Positions 1-8,837 of a stretch of 47,010 nt of DNA are shown here, in pieces (positions within the stretch are counted from its first letter, which is position 1; each line of letters starts with the position of its first letter). Location of the stretch: positions 1 to 47,010 of the forward strand of contig JAEUJX010000500.1 in assembly GCA_016794545.1 (NCBI GenBank), read 5' to 3'. This stretch comes from Myxococcales bacterium (GTDB lineage: Bacteria; Myxococcota_A; Polyangia; Haliangiales; Haliangiaceae). The translations under genes were made by a program, and so were the position numbers. The notes below the pieces were generated by a model that ran no database searches, was not told the DNA's origin, and saw only the letters and a list, made by a program, of their open reading frames with translations.

Positions 1-21
1 CGTGTCCCTGCTCTCCGACCA

Positions 22-2316
22 TCACGCCGCCGCGGCATGACCCACTTGAACCCGATGCTCTCTCGTCAGGCATTCACACAAGAAAAGAGACTTGACCTCC
101 TGCTCTCCCGGGTCGAGCGCGAGCTTGTGTCCAACGTGAATATCGCTGCTGTCGTGGCGCGTCTCGACGACATCGCGAAGAAGGCCGGAGAGACCGAGCT
201 TCTCCTTGTTCCCACCGCCAATGCGGTCGAAAACCCATCTCACCTCGGCGTTCCATGGGCGCTTCGCGAACTCGTCACCCTGCTGCGTGTCATCGAACTT
301 CCCGGACGCGCGCTTGTGGAGCGCAGCCCAGTCGAAGGCAACCTGAAACCGAACGGTGTCACCGTCGAGCGCGAGACCTTGGCCGTAGGTCAGGGTCGCC
401 GGGAGGGCTTCCGCCAGGATGGGCTCCGCCGAGGATTCATCGCGCCCGTCAGCCGGGGCAACGCTCTTGTCCATCGCGTTATCGATCGCCTGGCGCAAGA
501 GCGTCGGCGTGATCTGGGTACCGTTGCCGACCTTGTGCTTGCGGAGGTAGTCGAGGATCCCGCCACGGTAACGCTGGAGCGATCCGGTCTCGACATCGTC
601 GATCATCGCGAGCATCTCGCGGGAAAGAGCCGCGGACGAGCCGTCGTTCGTAAGGCTGCCGAGGTTGTTGGCGAGCCACGTTGTCAGCCGCTTCTTCTCG
701 GCGTCCGTCAGCTCGGCCGCCACGGAACGGGTGTCCGATCCGTTCTCCGCAGCACTCGCATCGGCCTTGCCACTGGAGTGCTCTTTCTTCCACGCACTCC
801 ATGCCTGTGCGCCGAAGAAGTTCTCGAGGTCGCGGTGCTGAACGTCACGGTATACGGCTCCGTTCCCGACGTGCATCGGGAAGGCATCCACACGCGCATC
901 CTTCGGGATGGCGAGCCCTGTAAACGCTTCGAGAGCGCGGTAGACGGCGTCGACCGTCGAGCCCTTTACGGTGACCATGCCTGCGTCGCTGCCAGCGGTC
1001 TCCAGACGGACGGCGACGCGGAGACCATCCCCGCTCCGTGACACCATCGCCGAGCTGTTCGGCGGAAGCCCGATGACGGCCAAGACGTTCGCCCCGATCC
1101 GCATCGTGACCTCGGGAGACTTCAACCCAGCTGGGATGCCCAGGAGCTTCGCCGCATCGGCGAGCGTCTCCGGCGTCGCCCACGAGAACATGCCTGCACT
1201 CCGCAGGTACCCGAGCATCTCGGTGGTCTTGGAGATCGAAACCAACCGGTCGCCCTGTCTTACAGCTCCTTCGGAGTACCACGCCACGTCGAGGAGGCAC
1301 GCGTAGTCACCGGCCACCTTGTAGTGCTGACCTTCCGGCAACTGGCGCACTGGCGCCGTGCTCGCAGGTGAAGCGCCTGCGGGCTTTCGCTGTACGACGC
1401 TCGAAGACGAAACATCGGCGCTGCTGGCGGACGCACCGATCGGATCGAGAAGCGGCGCCACCGATTCGCCCCGCACGACCGAATCGGCAACCTGATCCGC
1501 GTGCTGTTCGTGGAGGTCGCCAGGCGTATCGAGCCCGCCGCTCAGCTGGACGCCGCCACGCTGCTGAACATGGTGGGCTGCCTCGTGCGCGGCGGTGTGC
1601 AGGTCCGGCGTGTCGGCGAACGCGACGTCTTGGCCGAACGCGAACGCGCGCGCTCCTAGCGCGTCACTGGCGGCCGACGCATTCCCCCCGACGTGCGCAC
1701 GAATGCCGCTGATGTCGTGGGCTCCGAACGCCGCTTGGATTCGATCGCGGTGTGGGAATGACTGCGCCGGCCCCGCGACTCCTTGCTCCGCGATATCGGT
1801 AGGCGATGCGGGCCGCGCTGCCGGCCGTGTCGGCGATGATGTCGGCGCCTCTGTGGGCGGGGAGGCTGAAGAAGCAGCGCCCTGCCACCTCGCGGTCTCC
1901 CGCTTGTAGATCGAAGTGTCGCCCGCAGCGAGCGCGTTAAGAGCCGCAGCGCTGGCCTCGAAGGCTGCAGCAAGAAGAGGTGCGGCCTCGCGCGCGATCT
2001 CCTCTACCTCAGCCGCGCCACCACTTTGGACGGGAGCCTCAGTCGCTCGCTGGAGCTTGTAACGCAGGTCGCGAGCTGCACGGGACGACCTGTCCGCATC
2101 GCGCTTTGCGTTCGCCTGCTGGAGCTCGGCCAGCACCTCGCGCAGCGATCCTGCTTGCCCGGCGGTACTGGGCGGCGATGCACTGGCTAGGACGCGTGTG
2201 TCCTTCCCGCTCTTCTCGAGCGTCTCGGCGTCCGAGGCAACGTCGGCGGCGGCGCCGCTTTGGCGTCCGCGACGGCCGGGGGACGGTGCCTCGCGATCTC
2301 GTTCGTCACGGTCCAC
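22..2316 (-). CDS. eCIS_core (DUF4157) domain protein
   Basis: From GTG 2316 this encodes about 764 residues. A proline/serine-rich N-terminal part with an Ala-rich helical stretch leads into an eCIS_core (DUF4157-like) domain at about residues 188-281. That domain contains HEAAHHVQQ, an HExxH-like signature, near residues 244-252. A QRK linker follows, and then about 400 residues I cannot assign. DUF4157 proteins are known as satellites or putative cargo of extracellular contractile injection systems, so a secreted effector or toxin carrier role is inferred. The frame stays open upstream to ATG 2463, but those 49 residues are Arg-rich and look non-coding. GTG 2316 has GGAGG about 10 nt upstream, so I prefer it. 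No sheath, tube or baseplate genes are visible here. The domain call is firm and the C-terminal function is unknown. Confidence 0.8.
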   Translation of the reverse strand: MDRDERDREAPSPGRRGRQSGAAADVASDAETLEKSGKDTRVLASASPPSTAGQAGSLREVLAELQQANAKRDADRSSRAARDLRYKLQRATEAPVQSGGAAEVEEIAREAAPLLAAAFEASAAALNALAAGDTSIYKRETARWQGAASSASPPTEAPTSSPTRPAARPASPTDIAEQGVAGPAQSFPHRDRIQAAFGAHDISGIRAHVGGNASAASDALGARAFAFGQDVAFADTPDLHTAAHEAAHHVQQRGGVQLSGGLDTPGDLHEQHADQVADSVVRGESVAPLLDPIGASASSADVSSSSVVQRKPAGASPASTAPVRQLPEGQHYKVAGDYACLLDVAWYSEGAVRQGDRLVSISKTTEMLGYLRSAGMFSWATPETLADAAKLLGIPAGLKSPEVTMRIGANVLAVIGLPPNSSAMVSRSGDGLRVAVRLETAGSDAGMVTVKGSTVDAVYRALEAFTGLAIPKDARVDAFPMHVGNGAVYRDVQHRDLENFFGAQAWSAWKKEHSSGKADASAAENGSDTRSVAAELTDAEKKRLTTWLANNLGSLTNDGSSAALSREMLAMIDDVETGSLQRYRGGILDYLRKHKVGNGTQITPTLLRQAIDNAMDKSVAPADGRDESSAEPILAEALPATLTYGQGLALDGDTVRFQVAFDWAALHKRASGKFDDTQQGDEFAKRPWNAEVRWVFDRIGGGNKEKLGLSGLLRDVVETRHDSSDIHVGHKLALDPGEQEVKSLFLCECLTREHRVQVGHAAAA

Positions 2317-2466
2317 GGCGGGCGATCCTCCATCGTTCGCGCCGACACCGCCCACCAGTTGTCCCCGACTGCACCATCTGCCTACGTCCGTTCTTCGTAT
2401 CGCAACTCGACGCCGACGGAGCTGAGAATCGCCGCGCGATGGGACGTTCGGCCGGCATGGCACAGA

Positions 2467-2487
2467 GGTGCCGCGTTTTGCGGCACC
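2467..2487. promoter_or_regulatory. Perfect 8-bp inverted repeat in the divergent intergenic region
   Basis: GGTGCCGC and GCGGCACC are separated by GTTTT, just upstream of the longest possible start of the eCIS_core gene. It could be an operator or an mRNA hairpin. The rest of 2488-2923 shows no convincing gene and presumably holds promoters for the two divergent units. Confidence 0.3.
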
Positions 2488-2923
2488 CCGTCGCGTAGCC
2501 CAGCTTCTGTCGCCGATCGGCAGTCACATCGATCGCTTCTCGTACGTGCGCCGATGGCGTTACCTTCTCCCGAGACGATGCAAGTTCTTGTCCGAACTCG
2601 ACGGGATCAACCGGACACGTAGGAAGTGTGGCCCTTCCGACCTCTTCTTCTTCGCTACCTTCGGCGGTGAAGGTTCTCGAGATCGCACGGGTGCCTCCCG
2701 AGGACGTCTGCGCGAAGTGCAAGATGGCGAACGGCTCGCCGTGATCGTGGCGCGATTGCCCTCACGGGTTTGTGGTTGAGCGTGCAGCCGACCCCTCGAC
2801 GTTTGGTGGTGCGGCTCGATCCCGCCTTCGCGGATCCATCGCTCGAGGCTAGCCGCGGATGAGGCGAACAAGCCGGGAGTCGTTCGACGAGCAAGATGTG
2901 AAGTAGGAAGATGGGGCACTCCA

Positions 2924-3796
2924 ATGGGTGGGATCGGCGTTCATCTCGATTTTGAACCGGGCGGCAAGGCGAACCTCGACGAGCTCGTCGACCCGATCTG
3001 GGACGTCGTGCATGGGTTCATCCGGCGCTACGCGTACGCGCCACGATTCGTCGAGTCCTATATCGGCGATGTGAAGGAGGACGAGCGCTTCGTGGCCGGC
3101 GAGAAGGACATCGGCTTCATGTTCCCCGACTACGCGGGTCTTTGCTCGCTGTCGATGTACGTGACGCACCACTGGACCCGGCTGGCCTTCGCGCGTCACC
3201 ACGAGGAACTGACGGCGCTCGCGACGTCGCACGGGCAGCGCTTGCTCGGTCCACGCATCGACGTCGCTGACGAGATCGCCCGCGCTCCGAGCGGCGGAGT
3301 GATTCAGTACGTGGACAAGCTGCATTGGCTCGCGACAGACGGACCGAATGGCGCGACGCTGATGGGCAACGACGGGAGTCCGAGTCCAAAGCTCACACGC
3401 GCGAAGCAGAGTTACTTGGATGCCGCCGTGCGGCTCGGATGGTGTGGGTGCAGCCCCTGTCGGAGCCTGCGCCGCGAGCTCCGCAAAGGGCAGGGTTGGA
3501 CGGCGGCCCTCGCGACGCAGTGGGTGTGCAGCCAGCTAGGTGTTCGCTTCGAGGAACTGGCCGGGAACGGGCGCGGCAAGGAGCTCGCGCAGGCCCGGGC
3601 GGCAGCGGCGTTCCTGATCGCCGAGGGCGGACCCGGCTCGGAATACTTTCCGACGCTGCTCGGTGTGAACCGCACGAATGGCCTCTTGGTCCGCGGGATG
3701 GACGTCGTGAGAGAGCTCGGCCTCGTCCTTCCTGATGATCCGAAGAACTGGATGCTCGAGATGAATGAACCCGGGGAAAGTGGAGGTGCTGGATGA
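2924..3796 (+). CDS. Hypothetical protein, first gene of an unknown five-gene run
   Basis: The 290-residue protein is not recognised. It has no signal peptide or membrane segment. The sequence is mixed alpha/beta in character, with a compact CGCxxC cluster near residue 175 followed by basic residues, which could be a metal or structural site. The N-terminal part is acidic and aromatic. The last codons overlap the next start by 4 nt (ATGA), so the two are probably translationally coupled. It is transcribed away from the eCIS_core gene across an interval of about 600 bp. No function is assigned. Its place at the head of a tight operon beside an eCIS_core gene suggests an effector-related or immunity-related role, which is inference only. 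Confidence 0.7.
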   Translation: MGGIGVHLDFEPGGKANLDELVDPIWDVVHGFIRRYAYAPRFVESYIGDVKEDERFVAGEKDIGFMFPDYAGLCSLSMYVTHHWTRLAFARHHEELTALATSHGQRLLGPRIDVADEIARAPSGGVIQYVDKLHWLATDGPNGATLMGNDGSPSPKLTRAKQSYLDAAVRLGWCGCSPCRSLRRELRKGQGWTAALATQWVCSQLGVRFEELAGNGRGKELAQARAAAAFLIAEGGPGSEYFPTLLGVNRTNGLLVRGMDVVRELGLVLPDDPKNWMLEMNEPGESGGAG

Positions 3797-4356
3797 ATGA
3801 CTACTCGAACAAACCGACGTGGCCGTATGTCTTCGGGACCTTTGGCGCGAGCATGTTCGCGCTGGGGATGCTGCTCGTGCTCGCCGTGTTCGTGTCATCG
3901 AGCGGTAGCCCGGATCTCGGACGGGTCGGGTTCATGCTCGCGGGCACCGGCTCGGTGCTGCTCGGCGTCACGTGGACGCAACTGCTCCGGGTGAATCAGG
4001 CGGGCATCGGTCAGATCGCGGCCTGCTTCCTGCTCCCCGTCGCCATGATTTTTCTCGCGACGCGCAGCGGCTATGACGACCTCCAGACCGCCGTGCTGAT
4101 CTTGTGCCTGTCGCTCTGTGCGTTCGCGCTCGCGCACGTGTTCATCCCACGACTCACCGGAGTGCGGTGGGGATCGGTCATCTCGCTCGTGGGATTGGTC
4201 CCGACGACGCTCGCGGTGGGCGGGAAACTGGACATGCGTGGGACTTGGCAGCTGCTGATGATGCTCGGGCTCGGGGGCCTGTGCGCCGTCGGAGTGTTGC
4301 TCGCCGTCGGGATGTCGACGCTGAAACAGGCGGCCGACGATCCCTATCGCCTTTGA
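3793..4356 (+). CDS. Small polytopic membrane protein, unknown function
   Basis: The 187-residue protein has about five or six hydrophobic segments: near residues 14-34, 43-63, 72-90, 98-116, 124-144 and 150-172. The N-terminus (NDYSNKPTW) is short and polar. Start ATG 3793 overlaps the preceding stop by 4 nt and has a strong GGAGG at 3782-3786. I recognise no family signature. The coupling means it is made with the preceding soluble protein, so it could be a membrane partner or, if the partner is toxic, an inner-membrane immunity protein. That is inference. Confidence 0.7.
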   Translation: MNDYSNKPTWPYVFGTFGASMFALGMLLVLAVFVSSSGSPDLGRVGFMLAGTGSVLLGVTWTQLLRVNQAGIGQIAACFLLPVAMIFLATRSGYDDLQTAVLILCLSLCAFALAHVFIPRLTGVRWGSVISLVGLVPTTLAVGGKLDMRGTWQLLMMLGLGGLCAVGVLLAVGMSTLKQAADDPYRL

Positions 4357-4426
4357 TCGCGCTCGAGGAACCTCATGAACAACGAAAGCGAGCGGCGATA
4401 GGGTTGGTGTGGAGAGAACAGAACCG

Positions 4427-4867
4427 ATGAGCAACGAGGATGACAACGCGGCGCTACCGGCAGCGCTGGCACGATACAAGGGACGCAGCAACCCGGCGGC
4501 AGTGGCGGCAACGCTCAGTCGCTCGGGTTGCGCGCGGCACTGCCCGCTGACCGACTTCTACGAGACGTACAGCGGGCCCTTCGGCAGCAAGTTCATCGCC
4601 TACACGTTTTTCGATCTTCTCGATCAAGCCGACAACGTCGTGACCCAGACCATGGAGCTGCGCTCTACGTTCGGCACGCCAGAGCGCTATCTCGTGCTCT
4701 CGGATATGTGCGGCCTAGCGGTTCTCGTCTACGACTGCGGGACTGACGCCGTGTTCAACATGGACCTGGAGGGCTCGGAGCAGAAGCTCATTGCCGGAAC
4801 ACTTCGGCCGACCTGGCCCAGCCTGAGGGCATTTCTCGAGTTCTTCTTCCTCGGGGTCGGGGCGTGA
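4427..4867 (+). CDS. SUKH/SMI1-KNR4-like small protein
   Basis: The 146-residue protein starts at ATG 4427, which has GGAGAG about 10 nt upstream; a GTG at 4409 is in frame but less likely. The C-terminal half alternates hydrophobic strands with a polar turn and ends in PTWPSLRAFLEFFFLG. This resembles the SUKH (SMI1/KNR4) fold, where a GxxxxYDCGTD-type strand and a final FxxFLxxF helix are usual. SUKH proteins are commonly immunity proteins of polymorphic toxin systems. The similarity is by eye and weak in the N-terminal half. It is third in the run of unknown genes downstream of the eCIS_core gene. Confidence 0.6.
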   Translation: MSNEDDNAALPAALARYKGRSNPAAVAATLSRSGCARHCPLTDFYETYSGPFGSKFIAYTFFDLLDQADNVVTQTMELRSTFGTPERYLVLSDMCGLAVLVYDCGTDAVFNMDLEGSEQKLIAGTLRPTWPSLRAFLEFFFLGVGA

Positions 4868-4897
4868 GGATGAACCACCGGAGGGATCGTTAGCTCC

Positions 4898-5233
4898 ATG
4901 TCGAAGATCGCCGTTCAGATCGAAGACGCCCGCGATCTTCCGCGTGCGCTTTCGGCACTACGGGAGGTCGAGCCCGACGCGAGCACGGCCGACCTTCGTG
5001 CACGCATCGCTGCGCGCGCGCCGGTCCTCGAATACACGCTTTTTCGCAACGACTATCCGCTCGTGGCATCCAAGCTTCGCGCGATCATTCAATCGCTCCC
5101 GGATTCCGGGGCGACGCTGAGGCTGTTCGAGTATCCCGAGGAGGATTCCTTCGAGGCGGTCGATCAATCGACGCATGAAATCTCGATCGAGACGTTGAAC
5201 AACATCCTGCGCAGCGCCGACGAATACGAGTAG
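4898..5233 (+). CDS. Small acidic hypothetical protein
   Basis: The 111-residue cytoplasmic protein is not recognised. The pattern ALREVEP...LRARIAARAPVLEYTLFRNDY...KLRAIIQSLP resembles the C-terminal domain of ribosomal protein L7/L12 as used in several immunity-like small proteins, with helix-strand-helix and an acidic tail ending DEYE. The similarity is only suggestive. GGAGGG lies about 13 nt before ATG 4898. It lies 30 nt after the SUKH-like gene and 3 nt before the next gene, so it is part of the same transcription unit. Confidence 0.6.
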   Translation: MSKIAVQIEDARDLPRALSALREVEPDASTADLRARIAARAPVLEYTLFRNDYPLVASKLRAIIQSLPDSGATLRLFEYPEEDSFEAVDQSTHEISIETLNNILRSADEYE

Positions 5234-5236
5234 GCC

Positions 5237-6268
5237 ATGCGAACGGACGAATCGCGCCTCTCAACGCGCGCCACCGTGATTCTGCAACGTGTGCGCGACC
5301 GCCTCGGCCACCTTGCCATCGTCGAGCGCGACGCCTCGCGACCGCTCCCCGGAACACTGAGGCTGGCAGTTCCGTTGCTCGGCATGTGTCTCGAGACTCA
5401 GGACGCTGGGATTGCCGCGCGATTCGAGCGCGTCTCAGCTCCGCAGAGCGCCGAACCACCGTGGGCGCTGGTGCTCGATGAGGAGCTGCGCCGTGCGTTG
5501 CACGATCTCGGGTTCGATGTCACTCCGCTACGGAGAGTGTGGCTGGACGATATCAGCGACGAGACGCTCGTCGATTCGGTGCTGGCATGCATCGATCAGC
5601 TGCTGAGGACGCCCGTGCAAGTCGTGCGCGGTACGGACTTGCCGGTCGGCATGCAATGGCCACTCGGAGTCGATGCATTCGGCGACGACTCGATCGGTGC
5701 GGACGCGTCCGACGGACCGACCATGAATTGGTGGCGGGGTGTTGGCCGTGCCTCGATCGGGCGCAAGCCGATCGCCGAATTGCGCGGTGTCGAGCTATCA
5801 CCAGCCGCAGCCGTCGAACGAGGGCTTCCGCCAGTCCGGATCGAGGTCAACGCCGCTAGTGCGGGGCTGGTGGCAAGACCGTTCCCGGATCAGGACGTCT
5901 TCTTGATCCTCAACGGACCGCCGGGAGCTCCGCTCAACATCTTCATTTGGTCGCGAGAGCAGCAGGGCGTTGAACTCGGGACGGCGATCCGCGAGATGTT
6001 GGTTCCGGGGTGGATGAAAGTGTTCGATCTGGTGGGCCCGGACGCGGTCGATGCGATCGGTGAGTTGCGCCCGGGTGTCCTGTTCTCGACAGGCGCGGGG
6101 CCAACGCGCACGGCCTGGTTCGCGTTCTCGATCGAGGTCCAGGCGCGCCGAGTGATCGTGATGCTCGGAGTCGACGGTCGTGGAGGACCCGGCTCAACTG
6201 CTACGCGCCCGCGCCACGCGGCGCCGGGACTGAGCGCGGAGTACACCGGTTCGATTCGTGCGAAGTAG
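5237..6268 (+). CDS. Hypothetical protein, last gene of the tight run
   Basis: The 343-residue soluble protein has no recognised domain. Visible features are an N-terminal Arg-rich helical part, a WW pair in a central segment (TMNWWRGVGR), and a C-terminal beta-rich part (DVFLILNGPPGAPLNIFIW; WFAFSIEVQARRVIVML). The last 30 residues are Gly/Pro/Arg-rich and low in complexity. It starts 3 nt after the previous stop, consistent with translational coupling. Size and architecture are compatible with an effector, adaptor or enzyme; nothing in the sequence decides this. Confidence 0.65.
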   Translation: MRTDESRLSTRATVILQRVRDRLGHLAIVERDASRPLPGTLRLAVPLLGMCLETQDAGIAARFERVSAPQSAEPPWALVLDEELRRALHDLGFDVTPLRRVWLDDISDETLVDSVLACIDQLLRTPVQVVRGTDLPVGMQWPLGVDAFGDDSIGADASDGPTMNWWRGVGRASIGRKPIAELRGVELSPAAAVERGLPPVRIEVNAASAGLVARPFPDQDVFLILNGPPGAPLNIFIWSREQQGVELGTAIREMLVPGWMKVFDLVGPDAVDAIGELRPGVLFSTGAGPTRTAWFAFSIEVQARRVIVMLGVDGRGGPGSTATRPRHAAPGLSAEYTGSIRAK

Positions 6269-6377
6269 TCCGCGCGACGACTATGATGGATTGCGTGCCC
6301 TAGATGAGCCTGGCACAGCCCTGCGGCCAAACGCTGCAGGCTCTCGATGATCCGTGCGTCGTATCGTGGAGAGCTAG

Positions 6378-6575
6378 ATGGGCGATCGTGGGAGGCGGGC
6401 GAGCGGCTCCGTCGCTCCGAGCGCCAGCGCGCCGGAGCCTGGCGAGCGGACGCTTGCGGGACCGACGGCCATCGCTCCGACCAGCGGCGCGCCAGCCGAG
6501 CCCGGCAAGCAGACACTGACCAACGGTGTGCCGCTCGAGCCTGGCGAGCGTCCCCGCCTCCGCAGGCGACGCTAG
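6378..6575 (+). CDS. Short ORF with GKQTLT leader-like motif, possibly a truncated eCIS cargo leader
   Basis: The 65-residue frame carries three spaced EPGE/EPGK units: EPGERTLAG, EPGKQTLTNGVP and EPGERPRLRR. From memory, a GKxTLT motif is frequent in the disordered N-terminal leader of eCIS_core proteins from myxobacteria. No core domain follows before the stop at 6575. It may be a remnant leader or a chance frame. It lies in the 425-bp gap between 6268 and 6695, in which I see nothing else. Confidence 0.3.
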   Translation: MGDRGRRASGSVAPSASAPEPGERTLAGPTAIAPTSGAPAEPGKQTLTNGVPLEPGERPRLRRRR

Positions 6576-6694
6576 CCACACAGCACCAGCGGCGGCACGG
6601 AGAGCACACGGCCCCACGGCAACGCGGTCTTCGCGTCGTGTACGTTCTCTATCCAGCCATCGAAACCGACGGGCCAACTCTGGGAGGACTCACG

Positions 6695-7162
6695 ATGAGG
6701 AACGACTGCGCGAAGTTCGGCGAGAAATTGCGAGAGTTCCGCGACGGACTTGAGGACAAGGATCAACGTATGCTTTTCAACAAGCTGCTCGGAGGCGCCG
6801 TTGCCGGATTGGGGGCGGCCCATACGGTCAAGCGTCGTCAGAGCGCCAAGAGCGAGAAGGTTCATGCGCTGGTCAACAAGCTCGTGGGATTCCGCAATGG
6901 GTTGCCACCCCAACAGCGCGAGGCACTGACAGCCACGATCCTCGCGAGCGGAGCTGCGTGGGCCCGGACCGGGGCTCGCGATGCCACCGGTGGCGATCGC
7001 CCGGAAGACGGAGGCGGCGTTTCTTATATGCTGGGCGAGTTCTTGTACGAACTCGCCAAAGCGCTCGCCGAGGTCATCATGCACGAGTTGGGCGCGGGGG
7101 AGGTTGTCGACGACATAAGAGACCTCATCGACCCGGAAGAGGACGTGCCGGACGTCGACTGA
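6695..7162 (+). CDS. Small helical protein with a doubled FR(D/N)GL motif
   Basis: The 155-residue protein starts at ATG 6695, which has GGAGG 6 nt upstream; longer in-frame extensions look non-coding. Residues 8-32 (KLREFRDGLEDKDQRMLFNKLL) and about 52-80 (KLVGFRNGLPPQQREALTATIL) are two copies of an amphipathic unit. Each is K-L-x-x-F-R-x-G-L followed by a polar turn and a hydrophobic helix ending in Ala/Gly. Similar short units occur in small myxobacterial and cyanobacterial proteins of unknown role. The C-terminal helix is followed by a strongly acidic tail (DDIRDLIDPEEDVPDVD). No signal peptide is seen. It may be the last member of the accessory cluster at 2924-7162. Confidence 0.6.
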   Translation: MRNDCAKFGEKLREFRDGLEDKDQRMLFNKLLGGAVAGLGAAHTVKRRQSAKSEKVHALVNKLVGFRNGLPPQQREALTATILASGAAWARTGARDATGGDRPEDGGGVSYMLGEFLYELAKALAEVIMHELGAGEVVDDIRDLIDPEEDVPDVD

Positions 7163-7336
7163 GGGCGCAAGACATAGTCGGGGGAGAATCGCGCGTCGGT
7201 GAGCGGCTGCTTCACTCCCACCCCGAGAGTGGCGTATGCTCAGGCTCCGAAACCGAAGAAGTCGAAGGAAACCAAGAGAGCAACGTACGAGTTGCGCCAT
7301 CGCGACGATGCTCCACGACGTCCCTTCAAAGGCAGT

Positions 7337-8218
7337 ATGAACACCGCGCCCGGGCCGACGAACACTGTGCCTGGCCTGCCGCCCGATCGTCCCTACCACC
7401 GGCTCGCGAGAGCCACGACCTACCGGTGGTGGCTTCCGCTGATCGAACTCGTCTACTTCGCGATCGCCGCCGTGCTGCTGATCGCGGGCGTGAACGCCGC
7501 GCTGCCCGACGGCATCGCCCATCTGATCGAGCAAGGCGGCGCCGCAAGTCTGATTGGACTCTCGTTGATCTTCGCGGCCCTCATTCCGGCCGCCAAGCTC
7601 GCGGCGGCCGCCTCGGGTCGGGGCCCGGTCGGCCTATCGTCCGTCATCGGGCGAGTGCGCTGGCGCTGGCTCGTGCGATGTACCGTGGTGGCTCTTGTCG
7701 TCTACGCGGTGTTGATTCCCGTGGACCTGGCGATCGCGCCGCAACCGATCGCGTGGCCGGGATGGACCACGTTCGCGCCTCTCGGCCTCGCGGTTCTCGT
7801 GTTCATTCCTCTGCAGGCGGCCGGCGAGGAGTACGCGTTCCGTGGCACGTTGCTCCAAGCGCTGGGCGCGTGGATTCCGGTGTCGTGGGTTGCGGTCGCG
7901 ATCTCGAGCGTCATGTTTGCCGTGGTGCACGGGCTGGGGCCTGAGGGGTTCGTTGCGATCTTGGGGTCCGGACTTGTCATGGGCTGGCTGGCGATTCGCA
8001 CTGGTGGTCTCGAAGCGTCGATCGCGCTGCATGCCGTGAATAACGTCAGTGGCTTCATGTTGAGCGCAGCGTTCGGAGCCTCCGATACCTGGTTGTCCCA
8101 GCTCAATCACGACATCTCCTGGGCCAGTGCCGGGCTCGGCGTGGTCTTCCAGGTGGTCTATGCCGCGATCGTGGTTCGGAGGTGCGGCGACATCGCGGTG
8201 CGATCGCCTGGCAGTTAG
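7337..8218 (+). CDS. CPBP family intramembrane metalloprotease
   Basis: From ATG 7337 this is 293 residues with about eight membrane segments. The CPBP (Abi, CAAX protease and bacteriocin processing) motifs are complete: EEYAFRG (Glu164, Glu165, Arg169), FAVVHG, and HAVNN. Family members are glutamate-type intramembrane proteases used in prenyl-protein processing, bacteriocin self-immunity or regulatory proteolysis; the substrate here is unknown. A GTG at 7199 would add 46 polar residues unlike the family, so the internal ATG is chosen. It stands alone, about 175 nt after the preceding gene. Confidence 0.85.
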   Translation: MNTAPGPTNTVPGLPPDRPYHRLARATTYRWWLPLIELVYFAIAAVLLIAGVNAALPDGIAHLIEQGGAASLIGLSLIFAALIPAAKLAAAASGRGPVGLSSVIGRVRWRWLVRCTVVALVVYAVLIPVDLAIAPQPIAWPGWTTFAPLGLAVLVFIPLQAAGEEYAFRGTLLQALGAWIPVSWVAVAISSVMFAVVHGLGPEGFVAILGSGLVMGWLAIRTGGLEASIALHAVNNVSGFMLSAAFGASDTWLSQLNHDISWASAGLGVVFQVVYAAIVVRRCGDIAVRSPGS

Positions 8219-8366
8219 GGTTTGGCTCGGCCTTCCTGGCGCTCTACGGGTGCGCGAGCTTCGCGTTTCGCGCACCGTCGGCTTCGGGCTGCCGGAGTTC
8301 GCATGGCCCGGGGTGACCGAGTGTATTCCTGGCAGTCTTCTTCATTGGCGGTCCTCCGGTTAAGCG

Positions 8367-8386
8367 CCCCGAGAATCCTCTCGGGG
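8367..8386. terminator. GC-rich hairpin downstream of the CPBP gene
   Basis: CCCCGAGA and TCTCGGGG form a perfect 8-bp stem around the loop ATCC, about 150 nt after the CPBP stop. There is no T tract, so termination is inferred from stem strength only. The remainder of 8219-8431 shows no gene. Confidence 0.35.
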
Positions 8387-8431
8387 TCGACCGCCACCGC
8401 GAATTCAACAGGGATCGGCACTGCGCCTGCT

Positions 8432-8536
8432 GTGGCACGATCTGCGCGACATGAAGAAGCTCGCCGGCACCTTCGACAAGTTATTGGCGTCGCTCGGGCC
8501 GGTGAGTGCGTCGTCCTCACGCGTCGAGGTCGGTGA
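8432..8536 (+). pseudogene. Phd/YefM-like antitoxin fragment
   Basis: The 34 codons from GTG 8432 read MARSARHEEARRHLRQVI...GECVVLTRRGR and then stop. The Phd pattern is E-A-R-x-x-L...V-x-A-G-E-x-V-V-[IL]-T-R-R-G-R-P-V-A. The stop falls exactly where Pro-Val-Ala is expected, and the bases after it could restore that tripeptide if a short insertion were removed. No PIN or Doc toxin follows. It is a probable antitoxin remnant. Confidence 0.4.
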
Positions 8537-8837
8537 GCAGTCGCAACAGCATGCAACGAAGCGCGCGCGGTTCGCGGTCGCGGCTCCACGTCACCCGCGC
8601 GGCGTCGAGGGCCGTGGCGATGGGATCCACGGGCTGGACCAAGCCTTGGTCCAACGCCGAGCACGGGCGAGCATCGGCGAGCAGCACGGGCGTGCCAACC
8701 CCGTGGGATGCTTGCTCGGCCTCGACCGGCGGTGCTCCATCCCCTTCGTTCGAAGCCCTCCTCCGGAGCCAGACAACTAGCGAATCATGCAGCCCTCTCG
8801 ATCGAGCTGCCCTGGTTCGCTGCCACGTGGCTTCCAC
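8517..8837 (-). other. Open frame of uncertain status between two gene remnants
   Basis: A minus-strand frame of 106 codons ends with a protein-like segment (DPIATALDAARVTWSRDREP...LLRLLTDLDA), but its first half looks random. It overlaps the neighbouring remnants on both sides. It may be the tail of another decayed gene. I see nothing else in 8537-8784. Confidence 0.2.
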
